In this document: positions 29,194 through 43,500 of the stretch, piece after piece | How the letters are laid out: every line of letters begins with the position of its first letter | Position numbering within the stretch: the stretch's first letter is position 1 | Origin: Anoplopoma fimbria | Taxonomy: Eukaryota; Chordata; Actinopteri; Perciformes; Anoplopomatidae | Length of the DNA stretch: 64,000 nucleotides | NCBI RefSeq assembly: GCF_027596085.1 | Contig: NC_072470.1 | Coordinates: 8,076,787 to 8,140,786 of the forward strand | Reading direction: 5' to 3' | Notes under the pieces: model-generated | The model's database searches: none | What the model was told of the DNA's origin: nothing | What the model saw: only the letters and a program-made list of their open reading frames with translations | Program-made: the position numbers and the translations under genes

Positions 29194-29640
29194 CAGCTGT
29201 GGTTTCCTCATTGTGTAATTCCCAGAGACAATTAATGCTTTTATGTGCATTCCCCTGATATGTAAATAGAAGTGACTCAAGATTAAAGTGGTAAGAAATG
29301 CACTAGACTGTATAATTTACCTGACCAACAATATAATAGATTCTTCTGTTTGCAGCCACAACAAATGGTCTTGGTTACACAAGGAATTTGTAATCCTACT
29401 ACCAGGAAGTGGTGGTAGGATTACTCATTCCTGAGCTTCCCTTTTAAAGATTTGCCTGTGTATTTGCCTGTGTATTTTTAGTTTAAACAGCAAATAAGGT
29501 TGTACTGTTTTACATGTTGTATATTACACCTGTTTTGTGTTTTTAAAAAGGGCATTTTTATAATTAAACTACAATTGTTTTTGTTGGTGAACTACACCAA
29601 ATGTTTTTACTACATGATTGACATGCTAAAATAAAATAAG
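29194..29640 (+). other. oxgr1: oxgr1 3' UTR candidate
   Basis: AT-rich sequence after the stop. Candidate signals are ATTAAA at 29282-29287 and AATAAA at 29630-29635. A quasi-palindrome lies inside it (separate entry). Extent not provable without transcripts. Confidence 0.4.
29383..29431. repeat. Quasi-palindrome, 22-bp arms, 5-nt loop
   Basis: Arms 29383-29404 and 29410-29431 are reverse complements at 19 of 22 positions, with loop GGAAG. In a transcript of the plus strand this would form a stable hairpin within the possible oxgr1 3' UTR. Confidence 0.85.
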
Positions 29641-31464
29641 AAATTGAGCAGTGGAGACTTGTAGAGATTAGTAGGGAGCTAGCTCATTTTAGCCTAGGGT
29701 TAGCTTGACCTTATTTGTCTCATAAAAAGTGTCATCCTATTAGACAATTTCTTTTTTTTGAATCAACAGAAATATGATGGTGTATAAGTACCATTGGAGG
29801 TAAATAAATAATAATAATTAAGGAGCCGTCTGAAGGGGTTCATATTTCGAGAAAAATACACATTTCTGAGATTAAAGTCATAAATTGTAAATTTACGGGT
29901 GGAAAAAAAAGGCTTCACTTTGCAAAGTTTGATCAACCTGTGAATGAGGTGATAACTTTTGTGCATCAGGAACTACAACGCAATGTTCAGATGCAAAGAA
30001 ATCACATGTTCCATACTGTGGCACTGCCTGTTTATTGGTGGCGTCTGTCCAAAATGGTTACTTGTTTTTACATACAATGGCCCTAATACGCCATTGTATA
30101 GAAAATACTTTGTGCAGAGGATTCTGGGATCATTTAATGCTCATTTTTAAACTTGTTCCTTGAGAAAGGTCTCTTTATCTCAATTTATCATTTAACTTCT
30201 TTCATTTTTTGTATTTTTTATAGTCCCCTATACTCTGGAAATGGATGAATTTTTTAAAACGACATCCATCATCACGGTTTGCTGCGTCCTTTTCCCCCAA
30301 CAGTGCGATAAAACCCAGATTTAACAGCCCGACACCTCCCGCGCCTACTGATCTGTGAAAGACGCCGAGGTTGCATCTGAGCACTCCTCTCTGCAGATGC
30401 TCCCACCTTCCCCACCAGCTAACAAGGCGGGCAGAGCATTCCTCTCTCTGTGAGCCAACACACTGCTCTCTATGAGATCTGAACCTCCCGGAACAAATCC
30501 TCCCTGTCAACAGAGAGATAAAGGAAGCTCTTACACTGTTTGCCGATCACTTCCTGTATACGGCTCCATCCTGGATAACATATAGGGGTTTATGGTTCAG
30601 TTCAAAACTGCCTCCAATAACACAGCTCTGATAAAAAAGATGGAATTATCTTAACATTTTAAGGTGTCTGTCGCTCCTCTGTGTGCATGAACGCACAAAA
30701 GTGATATCCGGCGTCATTATCGCGGGTTTATGTAATTCTAATCTGTCTCTGTTGCACGCTGTTCAAGTAGAATGGAGACTGCAGCTGGGGATGGAGGGGC
30801 TATTTTGGTCTGTGGACTTAGCCATTTCCTTCTCTGCCTCCTGACTGACCTCCTCCTCATCCTCATTTTTAGCACATGAGGAGGAAGTCCTCATGTGCTA
30901 AAATGAAAAGTATGGGGGAAAGTGATCACCACGGCCACAGCTTTCCGGAAACAGGATACTAATGGGAATCATTACGTCTAAATGTGTCGAAACACTTTTT
31001 TTGCAAATGGAGCTGCTGTATGTTTGTTAGATTATTGAGGGGGGACGAAAAAAAAGGGTTCAGCAAGCCAATTGGTTTCTTCTATTTTCTGCGGCGCCCG
31101 AGTCATGCTCAATTGAACTTTAAATGATCAATTTGGAAAGCGAAGAGCCTGTGATCAATGCCCTAACGGTGGAAACACCAATGTTCTCTCTCTCTCTCTG
31201 TGTGATGTAAGAGCGCCGGAAACCGACCCCGACAGATCCGTCTCCCAGCTCTCCTCCTCCTCCTCCTCCACGTCAGTGTGTCTTTTTGTCCGTGTGTGGA
31301 TGTGGAAGAAGTCGGTAGACAGCATGAAGATTTCAAATTTTTATGGTGAGAACATGCTGTGAAAAAGAAAAGAAAAAACAATGGAGCAAGGTAGAACACG
31401 TCCGTGTATACATGCGGACCAGAGAGAGTCCATCAAGGACAAATTTACATGACGGGATGCTGCA
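29641..31464. other. Intergenic region between oxgr1 and hs6st3
   Basis: Region where the two genes point at each other. No gene seen. It contains a perfect 16-bp inverted repeat at 30867-30903 and a short CTC repeat near 31243-31262. The DNA from about 30700 to 31260 is of balanced composition and may include the distal hs6st3 3' UTR. Confidence 0.5.
30867..30903. repeat. Perfect inverted repeat, 16-bp arms, 5-nt loop
   Basis: Arms 30867-30882 and 30888-30903 are exact reverse complements around the loop GGAAG. A few more bases pair outside after a one-base bulge. Confidence 0.92.
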
Positions 31465-31493
31465 TTTATTATAATATATATATTTTTTTTATT
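31465..31493 (-). terminator. hs6st3: Candidate hs6st3 polyadenylation signals
   Basis: TTTATT on the plus strand (AATAAA on minus) occurs at 31465-31470 and 31488-31493, about 550 bp beyond the hs6st3 stop. HS6ST3 transcripts in mammals have long 3' UTRs, so others further on may be used. Confidence 0.35.
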
Positions 31494-32035
31494 GAACACA
31501 TTTCCTGCGAGAAATTGCCTTTCTTAATCAGTAAGAAAGAAAAAAAAAAAAAAACACACCGCAGACTATTTTGCCAAGTTTGTGCTTTGATATTCTTACG
31601 AAGCCGAACCACAGAGTCACTACGAGATTTCACTGATCAACACGGCGCTAGATCACACACATGACACAGAGGGTCCTTTCAGGGTCTTTCACCGCGTTTA
31701 AAATTGGCCTTCCTCTTGTTCTTTTTTTTGTTTGTTTTTTCAGTTCTATTAATTGTGAGCGGAATTTTAGAACCTGCTTTGAGAACATTCAAAGCCGATG
31801 AGGAAATAAATACAATTCACGACTGCAGTGCCAAAAAATATCCATAAGAAAGGAATTTTTTTTAAAGAAATACAAAACGTTGCAATGACAAATACATCCA
31901 TCATATATAGTAAGACACCATTCGGCAGTCCAACAGAGAGCTATGAGGGCGGGAAGGTTTTTTGGCAGATTCACAGCAGAGGAGAGTAAAGCGCAATGAG
32001 TCAAACGGTAGTTCGTTGATGTCTTTTAGTCCTCC

Positions 32036-32789
32036 TCACCACCTCACCACCTGGCTGCTGTAGTCCTCTGTAGTGGCTACCTCCTCTAGCCCCTTCACCT
32101 GCTCCTCTTCCTCCCCACCTCCTCCTCCTCCTAGTCTCCACAGCTCCGCCAGATAGGTCCTATGCAGCCGCTGCCTCTGCTGCCTCTCCTGCCACCTCCT
32201 CTCGCGCTCCTCCTGGTGCTGCCTCTGGCGGTTGTGCTGGTAGCGGCTCAGGAACAGCTCCTTGGCGTATTCGTACAGCTCCACGTCGAGGGCGTTCAGG
32301 CCCTCAATGCGCCAGCGCACCTTCTCGCTGATGCCCACGCTGGCGGCGCGCGTGCTGTTGATCTGCGTGAAGGCCCGGATGAAGCGCAGGCCGAACGTCC
32401 GCTCGAATAGGTACTGCGTCTTACGCTGGAACTCCGTCAGGCCGTAGAAGGCCATGTTGCGCAGGTTGGCCTTGGCGCTGGCGAGCAGCACGCGGCCGCG
32501 CTCCAGCTCGCTCACCGACGACATGTTGTAGCAGCCCACCAGGCTGAGGTCGGCCAGCATTCGCACCTGCCGGTTGTTGGCGAGGTTGGAGGGGCAGCTC
32601 ATGAAGTCCACCAGGGGCACGCCGGTCCAGTCCTCGCCGCTGTAGCAGGCGGGGAGCTCGTCCTCTGTGGGCGGGCGGCCGTCGCACATGTGGAGGGCGG
32701 TTTTCCAGGTGGCGCCACGCTGCACGTGCTTCCACTCGCTGAGGTAGCGTGACACGGGGTCGCGTAGCATTGTGATGTAGTAGAAGTTC
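32036..32789 (-). CDS. hs6st3: hs6st3 coding exon 2
   Basis: Encodes residues 180-429 from N-F-Y-Y-I-T-M to the TGA stop (32036-32038). The acceptor AG is at 32790-32791 on the plus scale, read on minus. It holds the rest of the sulfotransferase fold, including Y-L-S-E-W-K-H-V-Q-R-G-A-T-W. An Arg/Gln/Glu-rich coiled-coil-like stretch, a Gly6-Glu4 low-complexity run and the conserved C-terminus follow. The Gly/Glu run is from GGA/GAG-type repeats and may vary in length. Confidence 0.95.
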
Positions 32790-35700
32790 CTGCGGAGAGA
32801 GAGAAAACAAAATCCATAAGATGAGGCGTCTAGCCAGTTCCTTTTCTGGGATAAACACTTAGCTTAGCATAAACTTTTTTTTTACCTTTGCGTAAATGAT
32901 ATGACTTTTAGTACAGCCAAACAGCCCCAGCATTCTGTTTTAAAACATCTTTCAAACTGAATTACAACAGCATACTGTATTAAGTTAAGATGCGCGTGCA
33001 GCGAACCATACAAAGGTTGAAGAAACCGTCTTATCGGACTCAGTGAAGAAGGAAGAAACTAGACATACATTTTCTCATATCATGCCGCAGTTTCACAACT
33101 AGATTTCAAAAAAGGTTTCGACCGCTGAATTCAAAAATGAGATCCACCATGATTCCTGTATTCTTTTTAAAGACATTATGAATGCAAATGACAGTTGTCA
33201 GGGCATAAAAAACAATTATTTGTTGATATTTGCGAATCAAGATTCAATAGTCTAACAATGGCGTAGCTGTAAAAAATGTATGTCAAATGGAATGGTTGAT
33301 TTGGAGAGTGGAGAAACCCCTAGCATATATAGTGTACTGAGAGTGTGATTAGGGTTTAATGAGATGCAAACCTAGCAGGTATAGTATTTAATATCCTGCA
33401 GATGTGTAATAAATTTAGTTTTTCTCGCTCCGTCGTGCCCCTGTCTTCCACTGGTAATAAATACTTTTTTTTCATCTCCGGCACCTTTCACGTTCCTCTG
33501 ATCTGCCATGAATGAAGCTTCTAAAAAAAAAAAAAAATTGCTGTAACTCAGCTTTGCAAAGAAAAAAGCAACCATTCAACCAACAAACACGGCTCTCCTT
33601 TATCTATTGAGTTCAGAGATGACCAGCATAGCAGCGAGGTAACTAAAAGAGTCAGTGCCGGGGAGAATTTCAGCCATTTACAAAGATAAAAGGTAAATTG
33701 AAAATGTTCGTCTTGTGCGCGGTGACCTCACAATGTCAGACCCCGACCCGACCGGAATAAAAAGCCGAACATTTTATTTATTTCTCTCCTGAAGGCTGCA
33801 GTTTATTTCCTGGGAGCTTCCATTCAACGGCTTAATAAAGAATTCATATGCAAGGACGTTTTACAGCAATGCCGCTCCGGAAAATTCTCTTTTAAACCCT
33901 TTTACAAGTGTGATCAGTCCCCCTTGTTCTTTATGTACGCTCCTATAACTTGTAATTTATTTTTCTAGGATTACCTGTAGGTTTTCTAGTGTATAACAGT
34001 ATGGACTACTTGTGTTGACAAAAGTAATGCCAAGAGATACTCTGCCAGTAACTAAGGGGATGTATGAAAACTATTTGGGTGGGGTGAACCCTGTGTTTAA
34101 TCTTATTTATTCTCTTAATAGACCATTCATTTTCATAATGAGTGCCACCAATATACGCAATAAGCAATTGCCAAGTTTACGGTCAAACAAATTGCTACGC
34201 TAACAGCAATGTCCAAAGTGCTATCTAAGCTATGAGCAATCACCGTCATCACCGTGAAATAAAAAACTGATCACGTCAGGCAATTTGCGATGCTGTGCTT
34301 GAATCCCATTATCTGTATGATGCAGAGTAAAGGAGTGATTGTATAGGAAATTGTAAAAAAGAGCTTATGTTCAATCAAATTGGTTCTGTTCTCAATTCAG
34401 ACATCATTAAGGTCCTATTAGATTTTGATTTGATTATTATGATGAAATAGAGTCCGGATAGAGTCATCAATGTTTTCCTTTGCATATGGCTAAACACACG
34501 TCTATGAGCCTAAAGAAATCCATCTTTTTGTTGTTACTATTTTGATCTCTTTATTTATACAAGACATTTTTTCCTGTCATTTCCCCACATGCAATTCCCT
34601 CCCTGTCCAGCAGTTACATTACATTACATTACAGTCATTTAGCAGACAATAAAGACTTTTATCCAAAGCGACTTACAATCAGTAGTATATTACATATCAT
34701 TCACCCATTCACACACTGATGACAGGCTACCATGCAAGGTGCCACCATCAGACTCTAACTAACATTCATGCAACATCCAGTCCACACCGATGGCAAGCCT
34801 TCAGGGAACAACTTGGGGTTAAGTGTCTTGCCCAAGGACACATCGACTGCCGAAGTCGGGTATCGAACCACCGACCCTCTGATTGGAGAACTACCTTGCT
34901 CTCCACTACGCCACAGCCGTCCCAGTTGTCCCCGGTGTGTTGCCACATTTTTTAACATCCACCCCACACCTGCACACCTGCTCCACATTCCCTCGTCAGC
35001 TCCACAGTGAACCTGGCATTCAGTCATTTGTTTGCTGCCATGTGTTCCAGTCTTCTGTGTGCCTGCCTGCTTTACTAATGACCCCTCACCTGCCTGTTTT
35101 GCCACTTTGGATGCTTCTGCTGACGACCTGCCTGTTGCTACACTCTCCTATAGTAAGTTTTGCTCTCACTTACCTGTTTAATCTACAAGATGTGTATCTG
35201 AGTCATTTTAGGAGGCCATTTGCAGATTGTCCTCTTTGACTTCCTCTTTATTGACCCAAGAAAAAACAAACGTTTTCAATTACATTTCTAGCAAAGGATG
35301 GATTGAAATGGAGGAAAGGATGTCCAGAAAAGCGTCGCTGATGCTTATTAAAGGTACGTCACGCAAACATGATACATTCTGTTTAAACACATTGATCGCC
35401 AACAGTTAAAAATCCTTTCACTGTAATAAAATCTGTATATTGGATGTAAAGACAGGAGCTTTCACAATAAGAGCAGCTGCGATTGTTTCAATTTTGCTAA
35501 ACTGAGAAATTAGATAAACAGCCTTAAAAGGTCCACGATTTAGCACTTATTGCCAGACGGCAGATATCAATCAGCCGTGATATGTACTTAAGTGAGTGCC
35601 ATAATGATATCACGGCGGAACACAGCCGCAGACAGGCACGCCACCCAGAGATAATGGCCATCCACAGTGGAGGTTAAGTGAATTACCCTGCCATCTTCGC

Positions 35701-37502
35701 CGGGTTGAGCGGACAGTGGTTGATGGATGGACACATACATGTGAGTGCCTCTCAAAGCGGCCCCCCTTTGTTGTACCTCCTGGAGAGCGGCTCAGTCTCT
35801 TCGTCCTCCTCCCCGTGGCTATCATCTATCTGTACAGCTAACCGCGAGACGGGCCCAGATCGATAAATGTCCACGCAGCCCCGCCTCTCCGCGTGTGCGC
35901 TTTCATCGTGACCTATTGACGAAGAGCGGCAAATGTCAAAGCTCTCCTCTTACTCGTGTCAGGGACAGAGGCAGGGTTCAGACAGTGAAGGTCAGGAGTA
36001 ATTACTAGTCGGATGAGTGGCTGAAGAATTCTCGTGCAGGAAACGGGAAGTGGCATGAGAATTTGATCCATCTATTCTGATCCCAAAAATGTGTTTTCAA
36101 TAGAAACATTAACCCCAAAATTTGATGTCTTTTTAAGTTCTTATGGTATTGGTTTTTTTGTTCACTTGGGGGCAGACAACTTATTATCACCTTTTTTACA
36201 CTGGAGTACGCATTTCCAATATTCACCCTACTTTTAGCTCTGTTTTGGTCTCCACTCACTCTGTTGTGAAGCTATTTGGCTGCTTAATGCTCAATTAGGT
36301 TTACTTACTTGTCTATTGTGTTTGTCTGTTGAAACGAGGCTGATGAGAGTGGTGAGAATGAACCAAAACAATTAGCTGAAAGCTGCTAAAACTCCCCTAG
36401 CTGAGGGAACTGCAGTGTCAGATGATAATTACTTCCGCCCAGTAGGTAATGTTTTCGGCTTTTTTTTTTTCTTCTTTTGATGTGACATGAAACTTGTTGG
36501 AAGGGTGTATCATGGGCCAAGGATGAACCCTTTAAATTTTGCAAAATCTATTATTGATATAAAAATATGGATTACAGCAGCTTTAAATGTTCTGTTTGTT
36601 TGCATGTAAACATAGTGCTTCCCATTTGTTACCTTGACTCCAGAGGCCCGCCAAAAGTTTTTATTTCCCGCCACAGTTTCATAATGAACTGAAAATATTT
36701 TAATGCTAATAGCGTAGCAACCGGCTCAAGTTTGGCTTAAAGTTTTGAAGTGGTTTACAACTCCTGCTGTGTCGGCTTTACAGCACCTCTCGCCCAGACT
36801 TTGCCGTTTCCCTTGGGCCATGAACTTGGTGCTCGCTGGGCCTTCTTACCCTTTCGAGTAGCGACTGAGCCGCCATGTTCCCAGAATGACTGACTGTTAA
36901 CCGGCGCCGCCTGTTCCAGCAGCTTTAAACATTCGGTTGCTTCTAAATTAATAAGTGTTCTTGTCAAATCCCTGCATATTCCAAGAAGAAACGGTGTTGA
37001 GACCATCTTTGCCTTCTGCCTATAACTGTTCGTTGGTCGACTAGGTTTCCCTGAGTATAAAACAAGCCCTCTCCAACATCCATCTCTCAAACATCGTCCG
37101 TCATTCGCCCCGGTTTATTCCACGCCAGTGCCTAAGCTCTTTACTAATGCACTAAATGGCTTTAAAGTCTTTCAGGCCTGAATGGGACTGAGTGGGAACA
37201 CTTTCGATGTTTTCCGGATTCCCTGATCGATCGGGCCAAAGATCTATTGTTCTCGGGGAGATTTGAGTGACGCTCAAAGGCGCTGATTCTGTCACATAAT
37301 GACACAATCGCCGGCAACACACCAAACCGTGTGTGCGGTCATGTGCGGCTGTCCCGAAAGGTAAAGCTAAAATCAGCTCGTCACATTCTGCCACCGATCA
37401 ATCCGATGCCTCGTCCATGACCTTCTCACTGCCTGTCACCTTTCTCCATATGGCAAAACCTGCAAACACTATTGATCGGGGCCTCTCTCCATCTCGCTCC
37501 CC

Positions 37503-37544
<42 letters not shown>

Positions 37545-40500
37545 AAATCACCATCAAAAAGCTACAGAGGAAACTCGCAGCAAACGATCGATATCCGCCT
37601 TGTTAATTCACTCCCCACCATCAAGGACACAGTCAGGCTCATGATAAAAGCCTTGATGGAAACTATTTATGCTGCTGAAGAGGCCGCCCATACAATGAGT
37701 ATCTGGATCGACAGCAATCTTATTTATTAGATCTTTTTTTTCGAATTGTAAATACATCATGTTGCTTTTAGTCGAGGCGTGTCTGAAGAATGGCTTCGCT
37801 GCCCCGGCTCCACCTCTCACTGTTCCAATGAGCGCCGTCAATGATGTATCACTCTGGATGTTGTTTATATCAGCCCAGTCGGGAGGAGAAGGCCGTTTGA
37901 AAACAAGTACAGGACTGCACGTGGACTCCACACTGGACTCAGGGTGTTGATAACTCTCACAGACGGAGCGTGGAGGTGTTTCTGGGCCCACAAGGGATGC
38001 CTTAATCATTGCGTTCACAATTTAATTACTATCTGAAAAAAATAACAGCTTCATGCCCATTTCTCACGTTGAACATAAGATGGTAAAAGACATAAACAGC
38101 CCTAAGAACATTGTGAAAATATCCTACATGTAATGTAATTTTAAAGATTTTTTTTTCATAGAAATATAAAATGTGTATATATGAGATAAGTAAATATCTT
38201 TAAAGCTGCTCCATACAATATTCTTGTATTACCAATGGATCACATGACTATTTGTAATGTAGAAGGGGTCGTTCACTGTGATGAACTTACCCAACTCTAC
38301 AGTTCACCTCCATCTCTACTGAGCGTTTTAGCCTCTTTCAGCAGATTTTTCTGTTTTACAGCCCGCAGCTTTAATGTTTTGGTTCACTCTCACAGCTCTC
38401 ATAGTGTCGTTTCCAGCTGTAGTTGCAAAAATGCCCATACAGCACCATACAGTAGACAAAGTAAGTAAGTTAGTTAGTCTGGGGAAGTTGTTTCGCATAA
38501 TGCATTTAAATATTGTCCATGTATAGCCTTGAAATTTTGATTTTCAAGGTGGTATTTTTATTTTCATTTTAATACGTTCATAGAACGCCCCTAAAATATG
38601 TGAAATATAAGTAGATTTTTGCTCAAATAACACCTACATATATGGAAAATTATAATGCAATTATGGAATTACATTTTCATGTAGTTTAGATTACATTAAT
38701 AAAGTCACCTATGGGCTTCCATAAATGTTCCATATGCCCTGTTGTAGCAGATAAACTGAGTTTTTGACTGTTAAACCATTAATTAAAAAAATCTAAGAAA
38801 GGTTTTTTTCCAAACTTTTTTTAATTTTTTTGCTTGTTACATTTTTTAAAAAACTATTTGGCCTTCGACATAAAAAAAACATCCTTTTACACCAAAATAA
38901 TCCCTAAAATGTTATCAAATATCTTCATAGAATGGTCCTGCTTACAGTAGCGTGTTGAATAAGCCTCTGAACAGGGAGAACATTCAGCCCTTGGAACAGG
39001 AAGGATTTTGTGGAAAAGCAGATAAAATATTAGCCTGCTTCGATTTTTCAGCAAGGCCAACTTGACTGTTGGGGAATGGGTAATTACAGAGGAGCAGCAG
39101 TGACAAATGGGAAGAGCTATAAAACACAGCAGAGGGGCTCGAAATCCCTCCCAAAAAAGTAAATGAGGCTGACTGTTAGATGGATGAAAGAGGGATGTCA
39201 GAGGGTACAGATTCAGGAACAGCAGGTCTGCATGTTAAAGGGGACATTATCAAGAGGGAAGCTGAATCTCATCACATCAGTCTCCAGAACAAGAGGTCAA
39301 GCGGGATCCATTTTCACTCATCTGATTCTCTCTCTTGTTCTAATTTAATCTTTGTGCGCCAATTACGGGCCAAATGAGTGCGGTCCCCATCTGTGACGCA
39401 GCGGGATCACTGCCAGAACAAGCGCATGCACACAAAAAAACTACCAACGCTGTCCTTCAGCTCGAAAATGATCCGTCGATAGCACACGTTCCCCCTCGAC
39501 AACACAACCCCCTTATGGGGAGTATCGGCGGGTAAAATCACCTGATAGATAGATAAATCAGCGCAGAGCGTGAGGAGAGAGGCGATGAGCAAGGAGACTG
39601 TGATCTTCATCGGTTGTGGATATGAGATGCTATTTTGGGCGATAAAGGAGAATAGAAAAAAAAGAAAAAGCCCCAGGGAGGCTGATGCTGAGACGAGGGA
39701 ACCGAGCGTGGTTCCGGAAACGGGAGGTGTCCGGGCAAGCGATGGTGTGAAGATGTGGTTTCGCTGAAAACTAGGCGATAGACTCTGGGAGGGGCTGCTG
39801 CCAACATACATTTTAAATTAAACCATGCAGAGTATTCAATACAAAATCATCTTTGCACTGAAACTCTTCTTCTAGGGAACAGAATGCTCTGTTTTCCTTC
39901 AACTTATTTTTAATGTAGTTCCCATAGGTTATGCGTAGTGTTTCGTCCACGCACACAACGACCAGCCGCGCGCAGCTTCAATAGCTTTAGCGTCTTAACC
40001 TTACCATGACCTCTTAATCTTTGCAGCTTTGCGAGGTGTCAGTGAGTCCTCTCGGTCCATGTAGATATGGAAAAGGATGAATGGGAGACGGTGCTCCGCA
40101 AAGGTCACATCTACCCACACAAACTGCTGAGGGATCTCTGAAAGGCAAACCAATTTCTTCCTGCAGCATTTCGGCATTGAGTCTTTTTGAAAGTCGAGGG
40201 CGATTTACGGCTTGTGTCCTTCCTGTTATAATCGCTCTGTAAATTAAAGGTACATTATGCTACATCCCGCTTACCTAGATAACAACAAGAGCGATAAAGA
40301 CTTTGTTGAATCTGATGCAGTTCCCATGCAATTGAACAGTTTCATTCCATGAGGACTTACAAAAATTCTGACGGCACCAACGAAGTAGCTTGACGGAGGG
40401 CACATAATGATCTGTCTAGCAGAGGCCTCTAACCTCTGGTGGTTTTTTTTCTTTCTCTTTTAAAAAACGCGCTGTTTTTGTGAAAAGAAATCTCCAATCC

Positions 40501-43500
40501 AGTCGACAGGTTTCCATATAAATCTGGACTTCTGGATTAATCCCCCCTCCCTTCCTCCTCCCTCCGTATAATAAAACCTGTCTTCGACTGCCCTTAATCC
40601 CCCTAAGGAGTGTGGAGATTACCAAATCCTCTGAATTTCTCACAAGAATACAACACGCCATCGAGGGAGTGCTGTAATGGATTTGTTTAAACAGAAACTA
40701 CACACGAGTAACTTGATCCTATATTCCACTATACAATCAATTTTTAAAAATCAAGCTCTGATTAAAAGAATTTTACGATATTTTTTTCTCATTATTAGAT
40801 ATTTTTATTTGAATATTCTTTTTTAATTAAATTAAAATTACAAATTATGAGATAGTATGCCTATCTGATGATCTGTTTGAAACAAATGTCATTATTTGAA
40901 CGTATTTGAACGTAAGTCATAATTATAGGAGGGTTTTCTCTCAAAGTCATTATGATGATTTAGCATAAGTTGGCAAGGATATTTTGACAGCAATCAATGG
41001 TCGAAATGAAAAACAAAAAGGAAAAGAAGCCCTGGGTGATGATAACCTGATGCACCTTAGTTTAAATACCCAAAGAGAACACTATGTTAAACTATATAAT
41101 TGTATATAGTATCAAGGTAAAAATATAATTGTCGTCAAATAAAAATAAAAAAAAGCTGTCTTCCATATGCTGTCACTGTCCAATTAGCTAAAGTGCCACT
41201 GGGTATTTAAACTAAAACTAATGCATTGGCTAATGGGTTATTAAGCTTGTGATGTTTTCACTTAAAACATCACAAGCTAATATTGGCTACAGTGTTGCAT
41301 GCTGCCAACTACAAAATGTTTTTGCGTAGGAACCCTGTGGTATTATCAGCTCATTATTCTATTCAAACTCATGAACCTACATGTCTTGGCAGTTTGAAAG
41401 TGAATAGCTCTCAATTTAGGGGTATAATAAGCTTTATCTTTAGATTCGAATCCAGTAATACTGTAAATCTACAGATAAAGCTAATAAATCTAAAGACAAA
41501 CCAATTTCAAAGGGTCGATACAACCCATGGGTTGGAACCACTTTGGTACCAACATCAGTAATTGTCTCCCTTCCACAGGGAGTTCAGAGGTCATTCTTGC
41601 TCTGTTGGACCTAATTACTAATATAAAAACTATTCTGCTGTGAGACAAGTGATCAAGGTCACGTTGCCCATGATATTGGCGCAGACTGTAACATAAATCA
41701 AAATATGCCAAGTCATGCAAGAGGTGATATTCTTAACCCTACCAGACGTCATCGACAGGCTGGCGAAGACGATGTGCTGAGTCATGAGTGTGAATAGACA
41801 TACTGTAACACACCCGAATGAGCTCACCTAACGTCTATACCTCGTTAGCAGACATTAGACGTCATTGCCTTGGCCTCCTCCACAGTGTTCTGTAAGGATA
41901 GGAAGCGTTGACGAAAACTACAACTAAATGGTACCTGAAGAGACTTTTATGCTTTATCGGCCCACATCACAGCTCCCAAAAGACCTGTACATTCACCCTT
42001 TGCCAAAAATAAAACTCTGGTGTCAGGTACTGTACATATACCTTTACACCCACAAGAAGTGACGAATCAGAGCTTCAGGGAAAAGCAAACGGTCTGCTTA
42101 AATATATAGAATCCAACTCGCCGGTATTAGAACTTCTGCCACTTTTTTGTTGCCTCAAAGTGAAATGAGGCAACTTTAAGACAACAAGCAACTTTTATTG
42201 GATAGTGCTTAATGCTGCCGTAGCACACAGGAAGCATAAAGTTTGCAAGCTGTATTCTCTGTCATACAATATTCATCAGAAATGTTCATCTTAAGTTTGC
42301 TAACACTAGCTAACATTTGGTGTCATGACATTGCTCCGATGGCCCTTTATTGCATAATGCCAATAGGCCCATTGTTCCAAAGGCTCACCTCTCCAAAAAT
42401 ACACAAACACCCTCTAACCCTAACCCCAACCCTGATGGAGTCATTCTTTATAATAATTTACCATGTGCTTCTGTTTGTTGCATGAAGAGTATGTTTGTTT
42501 TTTTGGGGGAGGGGTGGGCCTTGGCAGTTTGTTTTCGGGATAACAGTTTTTTACACTTTTTTTTTTACTTCTGGGTTATGGGAATAATGGCTTACATTTA
42601 ACCCCCATACCAGACCAAGTAAAGCTGTAGCAGCAAAACCTCTGAGCGATTTAAATTGAGCAAAGGGTGTGTTTTTACTGCCTGTGAATGCAACTATTCC
42701 TTAGGAAGAGATTTTTTTTTGCTATTTCATCTTTAAGAGGTTCCATAGTTTCACTTTTTAAAGGCAACGCAGATCCACCGGGAGCAGTTTGTGTGACTTC
42801 CAGCAACTGAAGGTCACTATTTTTTTGTCAATCAGCGTTCTTGTCATGCGAAGTTTTTATAACACTGCGTGGCTGTCAGCAGCTTGAATCAACTTGACTT
42901 GTAAGCCTCGAGACTGACACTGTGTTCAAAAGCAACGTTGCCAGTGAAAGGGCAGTATTATTACGCCTAAAGGGTTTTAAGGAATACTCTCCGCTTCAAG
43001 CTGAGCACATTTCCTCAGAAATATACACCCCTCTCTGAAATCTCTGCGCATAGCTCTCTCTGGTCGAGGATTTAAACTGACTCACTGCGACTGCAAAGGG
43101 AGATTAATGTCAAAAACTTGAAAACCGGATGTTTTTCCCAAGTATTTCTGTGAAACATGGTTTAGCAGGAGGAAACAGAAGATCTTAAAAACTGCATTAA
43201 GATAAAATCATCTCTCTCACCATCCCTGTTTGAGTACAAAACCTTGTCAACTTCCTGCATATTTGAATGCCTTCAGTGTCATTATCACCAGTAATAGAGT
43301 GCCATTACCAAAAGAAAAGCTAAAACCACCTTAACTGTGAACTAATTAGACGGCTTATCTGTGTGCCAGCCGGTTGGCATTCTTTGCTCTAATCTGAAAT
43401 AATGAGGTCAGTAATAAGGTTACACTCTCTGACCGGTCTGCTTGAGGACGGCGGCCGTGGACCAACAGGGAAGCCGGGCAATTGAAGCAGGTCTGACGTC

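Noticed and set aside
32162..32410. Plus-strand Leu/Pro/Val-rich open frame opposite hs6st3
   Set aside because: Shadow of the GC-rich hs6st3 exon 2 on the other strand.
42412..42435. Telomere-like CTAACCCTAACCCCAACCCT
   Set aside because: Only two to three imperfect units, too short to call an interstitial telomere.
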